The position numbers and the translations under genes are program-made. From Eonycteris spelaea (lineage: Eukaryota > Chordata > Mammalia > Chiroptera > Pteropodidae), in contig PUFA01000171.1 in the NCBI GenBank assembly GCA_003508835.1, positions 2,608,501-2,672,500 of the forward strand: a stretch of DNA of 64,000 bases. The letters are read 5' to 3'. The notes beneath the pieces were generated by a model, which was not told the origin of the DNA, searched no databases, and worked only from the letters and a program-made list of their open reading frames with translations. This document shows, piece by piece, positions 35,701 to 49,900 of the stretch (positions are counted from its first letter, which is position 1; the number at the start of each line of letters is the position of its first letter).

Positions 35701-37044
35701 CCTCCTGCAGTACTGAGTGTGAGCATTGAAAAACATGAGTACAAATACTCATTTAATTACTGAAAGCAGTATTATGTAACTAAGTTAAAAATCAAGACAA
35801 TAGAACGTTTCAGAGTCCTTTGATATACATAAGGTATAGATAAACAACTTTTAATGTATTTTAGAATTGTTTTTCTAAAAATAAGACTCATTAAAATGCC
35901 TAGTGTACTAGTTTATAGTGACTGCAGTCATATTTAATATTTAAAATACTTTTTAATATGCTATCTCTCAGTTTCATTACTCTTTTAATGAGTTCTTTCT
36001 ATATAGCCCTGGAAAAAAATATTTAAGCTATATGTAGCACACTTATGTTCCAATACAATCAAACATCAAAAAGGATCAAAGAACTAGAGTTTATATAGGT
36101 CCACAAAGTATAAGTGCTACAAACATTGCTATATAATTCTTTTAGTTTATGTTGACTGATTCTGGTAAACAAAACCTTTGTAATATGTTCCTGAATGAAA
36201 GCAAAAATTTTCTATCAACTTTAAATAATTTCCTATTTTTATTCTGTGTAGAGAAGTAAATGTTCTGTTCATTTACTTTTAACTGTATTGTAGTGGAAAA
36301 AATGATGGTATGGAGTTTAAGGCAAAGGCAACAGGTTAATAAATGACTTTTTCTTTTCTTTTTTGGTGAAGGCAGAGTAAAAAGAATGAGAGACGTTTTA
36401 GTGGCTTAAGTTTGTAATATCTTTGTTTACCAATGCCAAATTTCCTAGTTAGGTCTTACATCATTATATTAGCAATGTTAAACTTTAAAAAAAGCCTAGC
36501 AAAGCACTAAAATTTCAGCAAATTTGTGAAGGATTTTTGTGAAGGATAGTAGGGACAATTTTATTAGGATGCAAAATGTCATGGTTTTGTTAAAGTGAGT
36601 GTGTTATAGGTATGTGTGAATTTACAACAGACAATTATCAGCCATGTTATTTAAAGGAAGAATTATTCCCTTAAAATTATAAATGATAATTTTCAGTACT
36701 TTAAAAACAATAAAAAAAATTTTGCCTTTAACTAAGTATTCAGTAATTTTCACAAGACATTATGAGTTATAGTATTTTAAAACTTCATACATTTTTTAAT
36801 TCGGGAGAATTGAGGAAAACATTTCTGTAATATGAAAATAATGATGAATTAATAAATTAAGATTTGTAGACAGTGAAATTTATTATTAACAGTGGAACGA
36901 CTCATGCTGTTATTGTTTAAAGGAATTACGTTCCAACAAAATCAAGGTGGCAAATTGTTTAGGTTTTTAATGTAATGTTACCTAAATGGGCTTTTAAACA
37001 ATCTTTCTAAAGATTTGAATTGAAATACTTATAACTGTGCGTAT

Positions 37045-37400
37045 ATTAGTTTGAGTAATGCTACTTATGGTAATAAATACACTCCAAAATTTCAATGACT
37101 TAACACATGTAGGTTTATATTTTGCTCATATAACAGTACAGTGCAGGTGCTCCTGGTTAGTAGGCTTGTGACTTTCCTCCATATGGTAGTTAGGCACCCA
37201 GACTTCTTTTGTCTTATAGCTGCACCATTCCCTAAGGCCTTGGAGCCCTGCCTATTACCCACAGACTATTAACAATTCCCAGACTTGAAATGACAAACAT
37301 CTGCCCATATTTCGTTGGTGAGAATTTGTCATAGAGTCTTATTTGAATGCAAGGGAGATGGGAATGTAGTCTCTGGATAGTGGACAGCTTGGGGCATGTC
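37045..37400. repeat. Ancient medium-reiterated repeat, family uncertain
   Basis: Phrases such as 'caatgacttaacacatgtag', 'cagtgcaggtgctcctggtt' and 'ccttggagccctgcc' match a widespread old mammalian repeat (cagtggcttaacacaa, cagtgcgggtgttcctgg). I cannot name the family with certainty. Confidence 0.55.
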
Positions 37401-37430
37401 ATGATGTTATTTTAGACGGTAACATATATT

Positions 37431-37467
37431 TATGAATTATAATACTTAAATGAATTATAATACTTAA
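37431..37467. repeat. 18-bp tandem duplication
   Basis: The unit atgaattataatacttaa occurs twice head to tail without mismatch, a small recent-looking duplication. Confidence 0.9.
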
Positions 37468-38527
37468 AAATTGTTTCTCCATCTTCAGAGAGTAAAATTA
37501 GGGGGAGGGAGAAGAGAAGGGAAGGAATAAAAGCCATAAGAAGAGGAGGAGGAAGGAACTTTGCTATAAGGGGTTTGAATGACAAGAGAACTTCAGCTAT
37601 TTAAAGATACATATTTTACAGAGAACATTACAAATGTATTTTATAACTATTAGTGGGTCTCTCCTAAACTATCCACTTATTGTCATTGTGGTCTACTGGG
37701 TTCTGGCTGTTTGAGTTGTTTCTCTTCATACTTTGAAATCAGTTGACTTTGGATTTCAGTTTTTGGTGTATAGTTTTATGGAAAATATATTTTTTGGATT
37801 TTCTTTTTCTGTTGTTGATTTCAAACATTATTATTATTACTTTATATGTTAAGAAAATATCATTTACGTGGGCCTTACCATGTTTTATTCTTTGCTCTTG
37901 GCCATTTTTGTAATTCTAATGTCATTATATTAATATATGTGATCCTTAGAACAATAAATCATCAAGTAAACATCAAGTAAGGGATTAATTATTAATTTGC
38001 ACTTGTGTTTTATGATGAAAATTCTACAACTTTAACTATACTGACACCAAATCTCTACTAAATTAACTGCATATTATCTCTGGACAACTTTAATTTTAAT
38101 TGAATTGAAATTTATTCTTTCATTGCCTAGGAATCTTGTAATGTGAAACCTCAGCTCCATAGTCCACCTATGCTTATTTTTATTCTGAAGAGTTTGGTTG
38201 GGGATCTGGAGAGTTTTATATATACCTGTAGTCTCCAAAATGAAGATTTTTGCATAGTCTGGTTAACTCTGTGGCAAATATTTTTAATATTTTGCATTTT
38301 GAAAATTAAAAACCTTATCCAAGGGCCCATTTTGTACCCATTATTATACTCAGTTCTAAAGAGAAGTATGAAAGAAGTAGGAGATAGAACAATTTAGTTA
38401 TTCAAACAAAACATACCGCAGGTCACTATAGAATGAACTGTTTACAAACATTGTGAGAGGGAGTAACAAAATGGAATGGATGGGTGGGTAAGTCAGGGAC
38501 TACTTAGGGAAAGAGTTGAAGAGGCTT

Positions 38528-40690
38528 TTTTTTTTTTGGTAACAGCTTTTTTGAGATATAATTCACTTACCATAATAGTAGTCTATTTAACATATATAAC
38601 TCAGTAGTGTTTAGTATATTCTTACTTGTGCAGCCATCACCACAATTTTAGAACCGTTTAATCGCCTGAAATATAAATTCTGTATTCTTTAAGAGTTAGC
38701 CATCATTTTCCCACACTCTTAGGCTAGGCAATCACTTTTCTATTTTCTGACTATAGCCTTTTGGACATTTTATACAAATGGAACATAATAGAATATGTTG
38801 TCTTCTTTTACTTTCCCTGTTTTCCAGGTACATTTGCATATGTACTTCATCCTTTTTATGACTGCATAATATGCCATCGTATGGATATACCACATCTTGT
38901 TTATCAGCTGATGAGCATTTGGGTTGTTTCTACTTTTTGCTTTTTGTAAATTATGCTATGAACAATCATGTGTAAGATTTCGAGTGTATAGTTTTTTTAG
39001 TTTTCTTTGCGTATATGCCTAGGAGTGGAATTGCTGGATCACATGGTACCTCTATGTTTAAACTCTTGACAAATTTCCAGACTGTTTTCCAAAGCAGCCT
39101 CACCATTTCACATCTCTTCAACGTGAATACAAAGGCTCCAGTTCCTATAAATCCTTGCCAACATTTGTTATCTTTTCTATCATAGCTCTCCTAGTGGACA
39201 TTAAGTAGTAGTACCTTATTGTATTTGATTTGCTTTTTCCCCTAATGAAGCTGAGCATCTTTTCATTTCCTTATTGGCCATTTGTCAATCTTTTTGGAGA
39301 GATGTATATTCAGATCTTACCCATTTTAAATTGTTTTTTATTTTTATTTTTATTGAGTTGTAAGAGTCCTCTGTATATTATAGATACAGGACCCTTATCA
39401 CATATGTGATTTGTAAATATTCCTTCCATTTAGTGAGTTGTCTTTTCACTTTGCGACAGAATTTTAGGAACAAAGTTTTTAATTTTCATGAAGTCCAGTT
39501 TATTTTTTCTTGTTGCTTGTGCTCTTGGTGTCATATCTAAGGAATCATTTACTAATCTAAGTTCACAAAGTTTATTTTTCTGTTTTGTCTTAAGTTTTTT
39601 ATAGTTTTAGCTCTTATATTTAGACCTTTGATCTATTTTGAGTTAATTACTATATATGGTATGTATATGTATGTGATGTAGGGAGTCTAATATTATTCCT
39701 TTGCATGTGGATATCCAGTTGTTCAGTACCATTTGTCGGAAAGGCTATTCTTTCCCTCTATAGCATTGTCTTGTCACTCATCAAAAATCAATTAACATTA
39801 AATGTGAGGGTTTATTTCTGGACTTTCAATTTTATTTCAGTGATCTATATGATTTTGCCTATACCAGTACTGTCTTGAGTGCTGTAGCTTTGTAATTAAG
39901 AAGTATGAGTCCTCCAGCTTTGTTCTTCTTTTTCAAGATTGTTTTGATTATTTGGGGTCTTGTATTTTCATTTGAATTTTAGGATTACCTTGTCAATTTC
40001 TGCATAGAAGCCAGCTGGGATTTTGATAGGAATTGTGTTAAATCTGTAGATCATTCTGGGGAGCTTTGCCATCTTAAAAAATATTAAATCTTCCTATTCA
40101 AGAACATGGGATATTTCCATTTATTTGATTTTCTTTGATTTATTTCAGAATGTTTTGCAGTGTTCAGAGAATTTTGCAAATTATTGCATTTATTCCTAAA
40201 TATTTTATTCTTTTAGCTGTGATTGTAAATGGAATTGTTTTCTTTTGCTTTTTTATTTTGAATTCTTTTCTTAATTCGATTTTTGGTTCACTGCAAAATA
40301 CAGTTGATCTTTGTGTATTGTATCACTTTGTATTTTGCAGCCTTGCCAAACTTGTTTATGTATTCTAATGGATTTTTAGTGGATTCTGTAAGATTTTTCT
40401 GTATAACAAGGATCATGCCATCTATAAATATAGTTTTACTTTTCCAATCCGGATGTATTTTATTTAATACCTAATTGTCCTGGTTTAAATCTCTAATATA
40501 TTGTTGAAAAGAAGTGTCAAGAGCAGAAATCCTTGTCTTGTCCCTGATCTTGGTGGGAAAGCCTGCAGTCTTTGACTATTAAGTGTATTGGCTGTGGGGT
40601 TTTCACAGATGCCTTTTATCATGTTGAGGAAGTGCCCTTCTATTCCCAGTTTGTTGAGTGTTTTATCATGAAGAGGAGTCAGGGGTTGAG
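38528..40690 (-). mobile_element. L1 fragment of about 2.1 kb, antisense
   Basis: Reverse-strand L1 from the 3' UTR into ORF2: 'ttttttgagatataattcac', 'gtggaattgctggatcacat', 'attttgagttaattactata', 'tccagctttgttcttctttt' and 'ttcctattcaagaacatggg'. The ORF2 frame is broken by many stops. Short plus-strand frames at 38,761, 40,135 and 40,283 are inside it. Confidence 0.95.
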
Positions 40691-42129
40691 TTTACTGGAA
40701 GTATGAAATGTGGATTAGAAAATTGAATATGCTATGTCTAGTAATTGAGTGGGAATAATAATATTTAACTTGTTTAGAAAAGAGGGGCTGGCTTTCCCCC
40801 TCCCTCTTTTTCCCTCTCTCATCCTTCTCCCCACCCTACTCCTTTAATGCTAATGTCTTCTCATTGATCCATATGGGTGGACCCTTAATTGTTTACTGAA
40901 GATTTTCTGAATAATTCAGATTTCTTGAGCAATGGGGAATATTGGTGGTGTTTTTTTCTTTTCTTTTTTTAACCTGGAGGAATTTTTTTTTTTTGGTAGC
41001 TAGGTTGGAGTGGGAACGACACAGGGAGCAGAGAGAATACTAAATCGTAAATGAGGTGCTAATCATAGAATCAAAAAAAAAGGGAACAAACTTTTGTGAT
41101 ATTGAGGTTATGGTTAATGAAGAATTCTGTGTTACTTTGAACCTGGCTGTCATCTGACTTTCCAAAACATTGCAGCATCCCGTGGTTTTGTTTTTGTAAG
41201 TTTCTAAAAAATTTAATAGCTTTCTTTGGAAATTTTGCTTTACAAGGTAAGGTTATGTTTCACTTGATGTGATGATTACCCTTTGTTTAATTTTTAAAAA
41301 CTTTAATTGTGTTTCCAGCAGCTACATTCTAATTAGATAAATATATATTTAAAAAAATTTTTTTTCTTTCCTTCATGTTATAAGTCTCAGAAGTTAAAAA
41401 CTTAGGGTTTAGCTAAGAATCTCCTGTCAAGCAGAATTGGAATTTGGGTAATTTAATTTTTGTTTTGTATTCTCTTTTGTAGCAGGGTTATTACTTTTTA
41501 TTATTTTTTTCAATCAACCTTTAACATTTCATTACAGATGAAAATTTATTTGTAACTTTTTCAAAGAAATTAGTTCACTTTGCTGCATTAGAGACTTATC
41601 ATCATTACTGAATAGAAACCTAGTATAGTAATTTTGGCCTTTCATATTGTTTTCATTTATTAACACTAGAAATTGGTGACACAAAATAGCGGTACATTCC
41701 CAACCTATAACCCACTTTATCTTCATCGTATTTCATTTTTTTTCTTTTTTTTTTTTTTTTGCAGAGAGAACCTCTCTCTCTAATCTTACAGTTTGGAATT
41801 TTATTTTTTTCTTCCCAAATTATTTAAATAGATTTCCTACATAAGTAACAAAAATCAGAGTTATATAATACCAGTTACAAATACTACTAATAGAACTAAA
41901 TTTAGTATATACCAACTTTAATGTTTCTGTACAAAGACTTTACATATATATTTATTGCTCTCTGACCTTAATGTTTGCATTTAAACATAACAAAAAAACC
42001 GACAGGTTATGTTCTGCTATAGGTTTATATTTAATGCAGTCTTCTTTAGCATCTACATGTAAATTTCTGAAAGAATATATCGTGAATTACATACAGAATG
42101 ATAACCTTGATATAGTACAAGAATTTGAT

Positions 42130-42360
42130 CACCAAAAGTATATTAATAAATATTTATTAAGCATCTGCTAGCTATAAACTGTATACAGGGTTCTGGGGAC
42201 TAAAGCGAAGTTTAGAATATAGTCTTTTCTACCAGGAGATGGAAATAATATTTATTGGACTACTGAGTACTAAGGACTATGGAAAGCCATCTACTTCTCT
42301 TTAAATATGTAATTTAAGTTAGTTTTCACAAAAATCCTGTGATTTAGACAGCACGATTCT
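42130..42360 (-). mobile_element. MIR or L2-like fragment, reverse orientation
   Basis: The phrase 'aaatatttattaagcatctg' followed by 'tacagggttctggggactaa' and later 'cacaaaaatcctgtga' resembles reverse MIR/L2. The class is unsure. Confidence 0.5.
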
Positions 42361-42364
42361 CATT

Positions 42365-42560
42365 CTGTATCTGGTTAAGAATATGAGCTTTGGTTCCTTC
42401 ACTTTCTAGCTCTTGGGAAACTTGTTTAATTTCTTCATGCTTCAATTTCCTCATCTGTAATAGAAAGATAATAGTCCTTATCTTACAGGGTTATTGTGAG
42501 GATTAAATGAAATAATATTTATAAGTGTATAGAATAGTATGTGACATCTGTAGTAAAAAA
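42365..42560 (+). mobile_element. MIR SINE, sense
   Basis: Well-preserved core: 'cttcaatttcctcatctgta', 'cttacagggttattgtgagg', 'attaaatgaaataatattta' and 'gtgtatagaatagtatgtg'. Confidence 0.9.
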
Positions 42561-43229
42561 AACAACTAAACTAAACAATTATATATGTTAGCTATTACTG
42601 TTTCTTATTGGGAGACATATAAGTTAAATAATAAGTCTTAAATATTGGTTAAAATAATATTTAAAACAGGATGTTTGATTCTAAAATACCCTTTCACTAC
42701 TTAAACTTATAGAGGATTTATCCCTGGATAAATTGCAAAAAATTGAAGGCAGAATATGGTAAGTGACAAAGAACATTAAGTGCTATAACATACAAAGTAC
42801 ATATGGGTTTGTAATCTACAGAGATAAAGGTGTAGAAGTTGATCTCAGCTTTACAGTTTGGAGAAGGAAGGAAAGGAAAAGTTAGTGGATTATTGCAACA
42901 TCCTCTTTGCTTATCTCTCAACATCCGTTATTACTTCTTTTCTTTTCCTTTGTATGCATTGTTACCAGACAAATCCTTAGAAAATTCAAAAAAGGACATT
43001 GCTTAAATTCCCTACGTAAAATGCTTCAGTGATTATAGTTACCATTTTTTGGTTGCCTATTATGTATAAGTGTAGGAATTGGCAAATTTTCCTAATGTAT
43101 AAGGCCACATAGAGTAAATATTTTGGCTTTTTGGGTCACAAAAGATCTCTTATATTCTTTGTTTTGTTGTAGTTTTTTCTTTTCATAATCCCTTAAGGAT
43201 GTAAAACCATTTATTTCTGGTTTTGCGGA

Positions 43230-43425
43230 GCCCTGTGCTGGGAGATTTATGTGAATTAAGTTCTTGTTAGAACATTGGCAAAATTTATATTAATCCCTAT
43301 TTTATAGTTGAGGAAACTGAAGCTTAGGCAAATTTGATGAAAGTCACAAGGCAAGTAAATGTCAGAGCCTGAATTCAGATTTAGGTCATTAGAATTCCTG
43401 AACTGTTGTATTTTCCAGGATATCC
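43230..43425 (-). mobile_element. MIR SINE, reverse orientation
   Basis: The phrases 'ccctattttatagttgagga', 'aactgaagcttaggcaaatt' and 'gtcagagcctgaattcagat' follow the reverse MIR order. Confidence 0.8.
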
Positions 43426-43439
43426 TGCTGCCTCGTATT

Positions 43440-43910
43440 GCTTTTAAAATAAAATGGAGATTTCATAGTACTATGCATAAAACTCCTCATGATCTTGTCC
43501 TTGTGTACCTCTCCAGTTTTATCATTTATTGCTCCTTTCTTTTGAATATTCCCTAGCCTAGCTATACTGAGTGGCTTATTGCTTGGCTTATGCTTTATCT
43601 GTGTCTACAATACCTTATATTTAATGACCTCAATGATTTTAATAATCCACCTCAGGTGCTTCCTATTCTGGGAAACCTTGCCAGACACTTCCAGTGTGTG
43701 CTTGATGCTCTTTCTTTGTTTTCCCTAGAATCCTGTGCATTCCTCTTTCATAACGTTTACCACATTGTCTTGTTAATACCTGCTTTTACATTAGATTGCG
43801 AGTTTTTAAGGGCACAGATATCTCACCTTTATGGCTTAACCCCTACTATGTAGTAAGTGTTTGGTATATTTTATGACCTTAGTAACTTTATTAAATGAAT
43901 GAATAATCTA
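43440..43910 (+). mobile_element. L2 3' end, sense
   Basis: L2 3' region with 'ggaaaccttgccagacactt', 'agattgcgagtttttaaggg', 'cacagatatctcaccttt', 'ctactatgtagtaagtg' and a terminal 'aaatgaatgaat'. The open frame at 43,590-43,853 lies in it and is not a gene. Confidence 0.8.
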
Positions 43911-43999
43911 ATGGCATTGAAAGTAGTAGAAATTATATTAACAAATACGCAGTAGCAGAAAGACATGAGTCTGGATTCAAGGATGAGAGAGAAATTGAG

Positions 44000-44700
44000 T
44001 TAATTCTAGATAACCTTCCATAGCTTCAGTGGGAATGAGGCTGATGAGGTAAATTGGAGCCTGGTGATTATGGAGGAGTTCAAATACCTGGGTAAGGAGT
44101 TAAAATTTTATCCTAGGTTCAACCGTACAACAGCAAGTGTTTTTTTATATATCTGTAAATCGGGGTTCTCTTATTAATACCTGAATTTTATGTTATAAGG
44201 TCTTAAAATGTTTTTTAAAAGATTATATATTTTAAGGCATAGGTATATGATAGTTTGATTAATAGTTACTGTATATGTGTTTCTAGAATCTCATAATTAT
44301 CAGTACTACTTTTAAAGACATTAGGAACATTGGGTGATTTTGAGCAGGTTGGTAGGAGTTTGGAAAAAATTTTTTGAGATTAATCTGGTTGAGGTATGCA
44401 GACTCAGTTGAGATCAGAACGGGAAAAGGGAGGCTCTTTTTAAAAGAGTTAACATATGAAGTAATAAGTCAAGAAATATCTGTGTCATTGGGATAAAAAA
44501 AAAAAAGCTTTTAAGTGACACTGGTTGACTGAGTATAAAGAAAGAAGTCAGAGATGACTGAGAAATCAGGAGGAGACAGTATGCCTGGTAACTAGAATGT
44601 CCTCATGATTGGTTTCCCTTCCTGTTTCTCATGCATGGGTGCTGTGTTTGGTTGTGGGTAGATGGTGGTGGTATGGACCATTTGGCAGCCTGGAGAAGGC
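44000..44700 (+). repeat. Second member of an old long repeat family
   Basis: The phrases 'gtaaggagttaaaattttat', 'attaatctggttgaggtatg' and 'aagtcagagatgactgagaa' follow the same order as the family seen at 26,250-27,060. Non-coding and diverged. Confidence 0.45.
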
Positions 44701-45429
44701 TGTGGAGCCTAATTTTAAGTGAATGAATGAAAAAAATGATATTAAAATACTAGAATATATAAAAACAAATTTGCAATTGATATACTAATATATGTGCTCT
44801 TTACTCAATGCATGTAAATAACAAGATATAGCAGTGACTCTAATAACTACCATAATTTTGAAGTAGTGATATGTAGATGCTATTTTTAGATATCTGTAGC
44901 AACTCTAATGTGTTATAAAAAATAATTCGTTAGTGACAGAAATCATAGTTACTGTTAATATTATGGTAGGTTGTCTAGGTCTGTTAGTGAAAATGGTGAT
45001 GTAATTTTTTTCCTGTACTAATTTACAGATTTTCTGAAGTTTATGGAGCCCAGGTTAATAATCTTTGCCTGTATTGTCTCCTGGTTTCAATCTAGTCTGC
45101 AATTTTGTCATAGTACTGTACTTTTCTTTGCAGATGGTAATTTTTTTTATGTCTGCTTTTTGGAAAGAACTTTTTGTGTTCTTTGTGAGAAAAATAAAAT
45201 ACTGAAGAGCATAATTTTCTGGTTATCCTATCTCATGGCAATCAAGACTTTTAGTGTAATATATGTAGTACTGTTATCTGTTTCTGGGCAATATGTATTT
45301 ATAGAGCTACATAAACATACAGAAATAGAATTATCCTGTCACACTTTTTTTTTAACTTGCTTTTTAAATTTAAAAACATAGCCATTTTCCCATCAATAGA
45401 TATGCCTCATGCATTAAAAATTTATAGCA

Positions 45430-46020
45430 TTAAAAAATTGAGATATATATCATATAACACAAAATTCACCATTTTAAAGTATTTCAACTACGTTATAAAC
45501 ACCACTACTGTCTACTTCTAGAATATTTCCATCACCCTCAAAAGAAACCTCATACCTTAGCAGTTCCAATTTGCTCATTCTACCATCTGCTAGCAACCAT
45601 CAATTTTCTTTCTGTCTCTGTGGATTTGCCTATTCTAGGTATTTGATGTAAATGGAATCATAAAATATTTGACCTTTTGTGTCTGGCTTCTTTCACTTAC
45701 CATGTTTTCAAGATTGTTCCATGTTGTAGCATGTAACACTATTTTATTCCTTTTTGTGGCTAAATAATTTGCCGTTGTGTGGATATACCATATGTTGTCC
45801 ATCTTTTCATTCGCTGATGTATATTTGGGTGATTTTTACTTTTTGGCTATTGTAAATCTGCTGTGAATATTTACTTACTGGTTTTTGTGGGGACATATGT
45901 TTTTACTTCTCTTGGGTGTATAACTAGGAGTAGAATTACTGGCTTATATGATAATTCTATGTTTAACTTTTTGAGAAATTGACAAACTTTTTCACAGCAG
46001 CTGCATCATTTTGCATTTCC
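45430..46020 (-). mobile_element. L1 3' fragment, antisense
   Basis: Reverse-strand L1: 'cacaaaattcaccattttaa', 'ggatttgcctattctaggta', 'tggctaaataatttgccgtt' and 'gtgtataactaggagtagaa'. Confidence 0.9.
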
Positions 46021-46059
46021 AGAAAATGTTTTTTTAATGTCTAAATTGTAATCAATTTT

Positions 46060-46800
46060 ATTGATGTGCTATAATTTGGTCCCCTATTATTTGGCAGTCG
46101 ATTTCTTTCGCTTTGGCAAGTATCAGCAATAATGCAGTGAAGACTTGTATATACACCTTTGTACACTTTTTTAGAAGGTAAATTTCTAGAAGTAGACATG
46201 CTGGATTAAAATGACTGCACATTTAAAACAGAAAGTGTTGCAAAATATTACATTCCCACCAATTGTGTAATGAATGCTTGTTTCCCCAAATTCTTATTCA
46301 CATTGTTAATCTTTGCCCTTCTGATAATGAAGAATACATGTAGAATATCATTTTTTTTCTCACTGTCTCTTTGATCAGGTTTTTATTCAAAATTAGAATA
46401 TCATTTTTTTTAATTTGCAATTTTTTTATTAATAGTGGGGTTATATTCCCTTTCCCCCCCTTTTTGGGCCATTGTATGCTTTTATAATTTGCCTCATCAT
46501 GATCTTTACCCTAAATTTTCTATTGAGGTGTTTACATTTTTAAAAAATTCATTTGTAAGAGCTGTTTATATTTTAGAAACATTACCTAGCTGTTCATTAT
46601 GAATATTACAGAGGCTTTTTGCTCCAGTTTCCTCTTTATCTTTTGGCTTTGTGACTTCAGTCTTTTCTTATGGACATGAAAATATTTTTATGTTGTTTAA
46701 TCTGTCATTCTTTCTCTTTAGATCTTTATCTTGCTTAGAAAAGTTTTCTGCGCCCCACCATTGTGAGATGATTGTCTTGCATTTTCTTCTAGAAATGTCT
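46060..46800 (-). mobile_element. Second, older L1 fragment, antisense
   Basis: It repeats the same L1 landmarks in more decayed form ('tttctagaagtagacatgct', 'ttgcccttctgataatga', 'taaattttctattgagg'), so it is a separate insertion next to the preceding one. Confidence 0.7.
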
Positions 46801-46814
46801 AAAATTAAACTTGT

Positions 46815-46990
46815 TATGGTTTAGTAGAAGCTTTGATTTTATAGTTAGACTTACTCATGTTCAAATTCCATTCCAGTCACTTATTAGCTATGATAAGTGT
46901 TGGACGTTTCACAACTTCTTTGCAGTTCAACGTCCTCATTGTTAAGATGGCAATTAATAATACAGTTTATAATTTTAGTGAAATGAAATA
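46815..46990 (+). mobile_element. MIR SINE, sense, diverged
   Basis: The phrases 'actcatgttcaaattccatt', 'gtcacttattagctatgata' and 'ttcaacgtcctcattgttaa' follow the MIR order. Confidence 0.6.
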
Positions 46991-49900
46991 TGATAATGTG
47001 TGAAATAGTTTTGCATAGTATCAGGACGTAGACTGGGCATGGTTTCTTCTCTCTTCCACTCAAACTCATCTTCCTTCAGCCAACTTGAAAATCTTATTCA
47101 AAAGGTAAGTGAAGGAGAAGTTTCAAAAAATAGAGGATAGTCTTCAGTTTTCAAACCAAGAGAAGCCATACAGGATGAGTAATGACTAAAAGGGATTTGC
47201 AAATCAGTTTAGAAGTTCCAAGTAAAATATGTTTAATGAGAACATTTTTCATTAGAATAATGAGAGAAAGCCACATTTTAATAGATGAGGACTAAATAAA
47301 ACCATATAACATACACAAAGGATGATATATGCATAGACAATATGTATCCATCATTATTTATAATATCTTAGAGAAGTAGTTATAACTTTTTCTCTCATTG
47401 TTATAATGCTAGTAAGAGCATAGGGGTAGCAATAGTAACATATATAGTATATTTATATCGTGTGTATAAATAGTACACAATTTAGGTCATTTTTACTATT
47501 AGTTACAAATTAAAATACTTGTAGCACTTTTCACAGTCATCAGCCTAATCAAGAACTGCTCCAATTGAATTTTATTCTTACTAGTTTTTATGGTATTTAT
47601 ATACATTTCTTTATTAAATTACAGTTGTCATAAGCATTGTTATATATCTTTTGTGGAATGCAGCCTTAAACCCATTTTAGAGAGGAGATAGGAAATAAAG
47701 GAATATTTACAATATAGTATATGTTGTTTACATTTTTCTCATCTTTCATAGACTAAAGTTTTTGGGGGCAGAGAACACAGTTCTCATAATTAAAAATAAT
47801 GGATTTTTGATGTATTTTAAAGCATTATATTTTCTTTTTCTCTTTGTGAAACAACCTCAAAATAAAGTTTTAAAAAAGTTAATAAAAATGTTTAATTCTT
47901 ACTCAGATGGGGAAAAAATAGACACAGGGATTGTGTGCAGCTGAGTTTTAGAAATTCATATCAAATTCTATTCCTTGACTCTGAGTCACTTCTGTTCCTA
48001 GTATGTTGTAAGTATACTGTCCTCATTTTGTCAGCCTCAAAAACAAGAAGGAAGTTCTGTATTGGTTAGCTCAGGAGGAAGGTAATGAGTTTAAGTAACA
48101 AAACAGGAAATTTGTTTCTCTGTGACCTTTGATGAGTTTGTGAAGTTGGCATTTGACTGCAGTATTGAAATTCAGAAGAGTTTTATATTTAGTTTGCTTT
48201 GTTGCTTTTGCACAGTATCTACCTGCCAGGAAAAACTAGGAATCCAAGTTAAAGGCTCTGTTCCCTTTATGGGAAATGATGGAACAATACTCTTCCTTCT
48301 GCTGACAAAATCTGGATATCTATTTTACAATGGCTGGTTTTTGCTTTCACATAGGGCCAAAGTATCCTTTTCCTGGAACCAAGCTTGACTCAAAGCTTTT
48401 GAGTTCTCTTATTCTTTATCCTTGTAAATAACTATTTTAGAGAGCTGACACCCCTCCCCTTCAAACCTTTTCCGCTTAGTACAAAGCACTACCTTCTTTA
48501 CAGTCATTTTCTATGAGTAGAGTGGGTACTCTCATTAGGCGTTTGTTCAATACCGAAAAGCTAAGGATTATCTCTGTTGTTTAGTACTATCTGTTTTGGA
48601 TCAAGGTGACTCAGCATTATCCCTCCCTTTTAAATTCTTTTATAATTAAGTTGTTGGCACCTTAGAACTTTCCAAGATGGAGTTTATCTCTGTGCTTTAC
48701 CAAGTTTTGTCCTAGAGTTTGGCTACTAAGTTTTTCTGTTTTATACCACTCTTTTTAATGGAGCTTTGTCGTTTTGGATATGGCTTTTTCCAGATTCTAA
48801 ACCCTGGTTCTCAGATAAAGTAAAACTAGTTTAACACTCTTTTTTTTTTCTTTTCTTTTTTTCTTTCTTTTTTTTTGTATATTTTGCTGTGTACATCTAA
48901 TGCTGAAGCATTGTAGTATTTGATTCAGGTCAAAAGTGTGGGGCAGCTGTGATGGTTACTCTTAGACTTTCATTATCAGTCAACTTTGTACACAAGATTT
49001 CATTAAATTATATTCCAAAGAAACAGAAAAGCTAAATAATTAGAAAAGCTATTCATTATGAGAATTATAGACATGAGTTAAATTCTTAATTTTTTATACT
49101 CATTCGATTATTTTCTAGTAATAGAAACCTAATAGTTTCTTGAATTAGTGTTTATATATTCTTGATGCAATATGTTCTTAGTTTATAAATAGACAATATT
49201 TTGTTTTATAAACAAACTTAAGATGTTATATTTGTGAAATATCACTCAATTCTTTGATTTTGTAAACCACTAGAGAGGAGATCCTGAAATTAGAGGGTAG
49301 GAGAAGGAAAAAGATGAAGTACTTTATTTTTTTAAAGAAGTTTTAGAATATAACCAGTTTTTTTCACATTTAAACACGTTAGGCTGAATCCAGTTCTTCT
49401 AGTGGATTTGTTACTTTTATAGGAACTCTCATACTCTTGATATACTTTTTAGCAATGTGGTTTGTCTAGATGATCTGTGACCCTTCTAACTTGTCTTAGT
49501 TTGGGTCTGAACATATTTAATCTTGAATTTATAGCAGCCGAGACGAGATGTTTTCATTTCTGGTGGGTTTGAGGACTGTGCTGTGTATTCTTGTGTATTC
49601 ATCTTTCAGGTTGCACCAACAGTTGTTTTAGGAGAATACTGTATTTGTTATTGATTAGCAATTTTAGGAGAATACTTGCAGTAAACTTTCTGATCTTAAA
49701 TTATAGACATCTCTGTGAATAGAGTACTCTTGCTTTTGTCTTTTCCTGTCCACTTAACTTTAGTAGATTAAGTATAGTGGAAAGAGAGGAACTCAAGGGG
49801 AATTTACAGCAGTCAGATACAGCAAGTAACCTTGCTGGAGAATAAACAGATACCCTCATGTTTCTTCTTGGACACATGCCAGATGTTTTGGATAGATTTT

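Noticed and set aside
41740..41775. Poly(T) followed by gcag as a splice acceptor
   Set aside because: No open coding frame or donor follows, and poly(T) runs are common in this intron.
45043..45381. 112-residue plus-strand open frame preceded by an acceptor-like tttacag
   Set aside because: Hydrophobic Phe/Cys-rich product typical of T-rich introns; there is no supporting donor and the frame ends in A/T-rich sequence.
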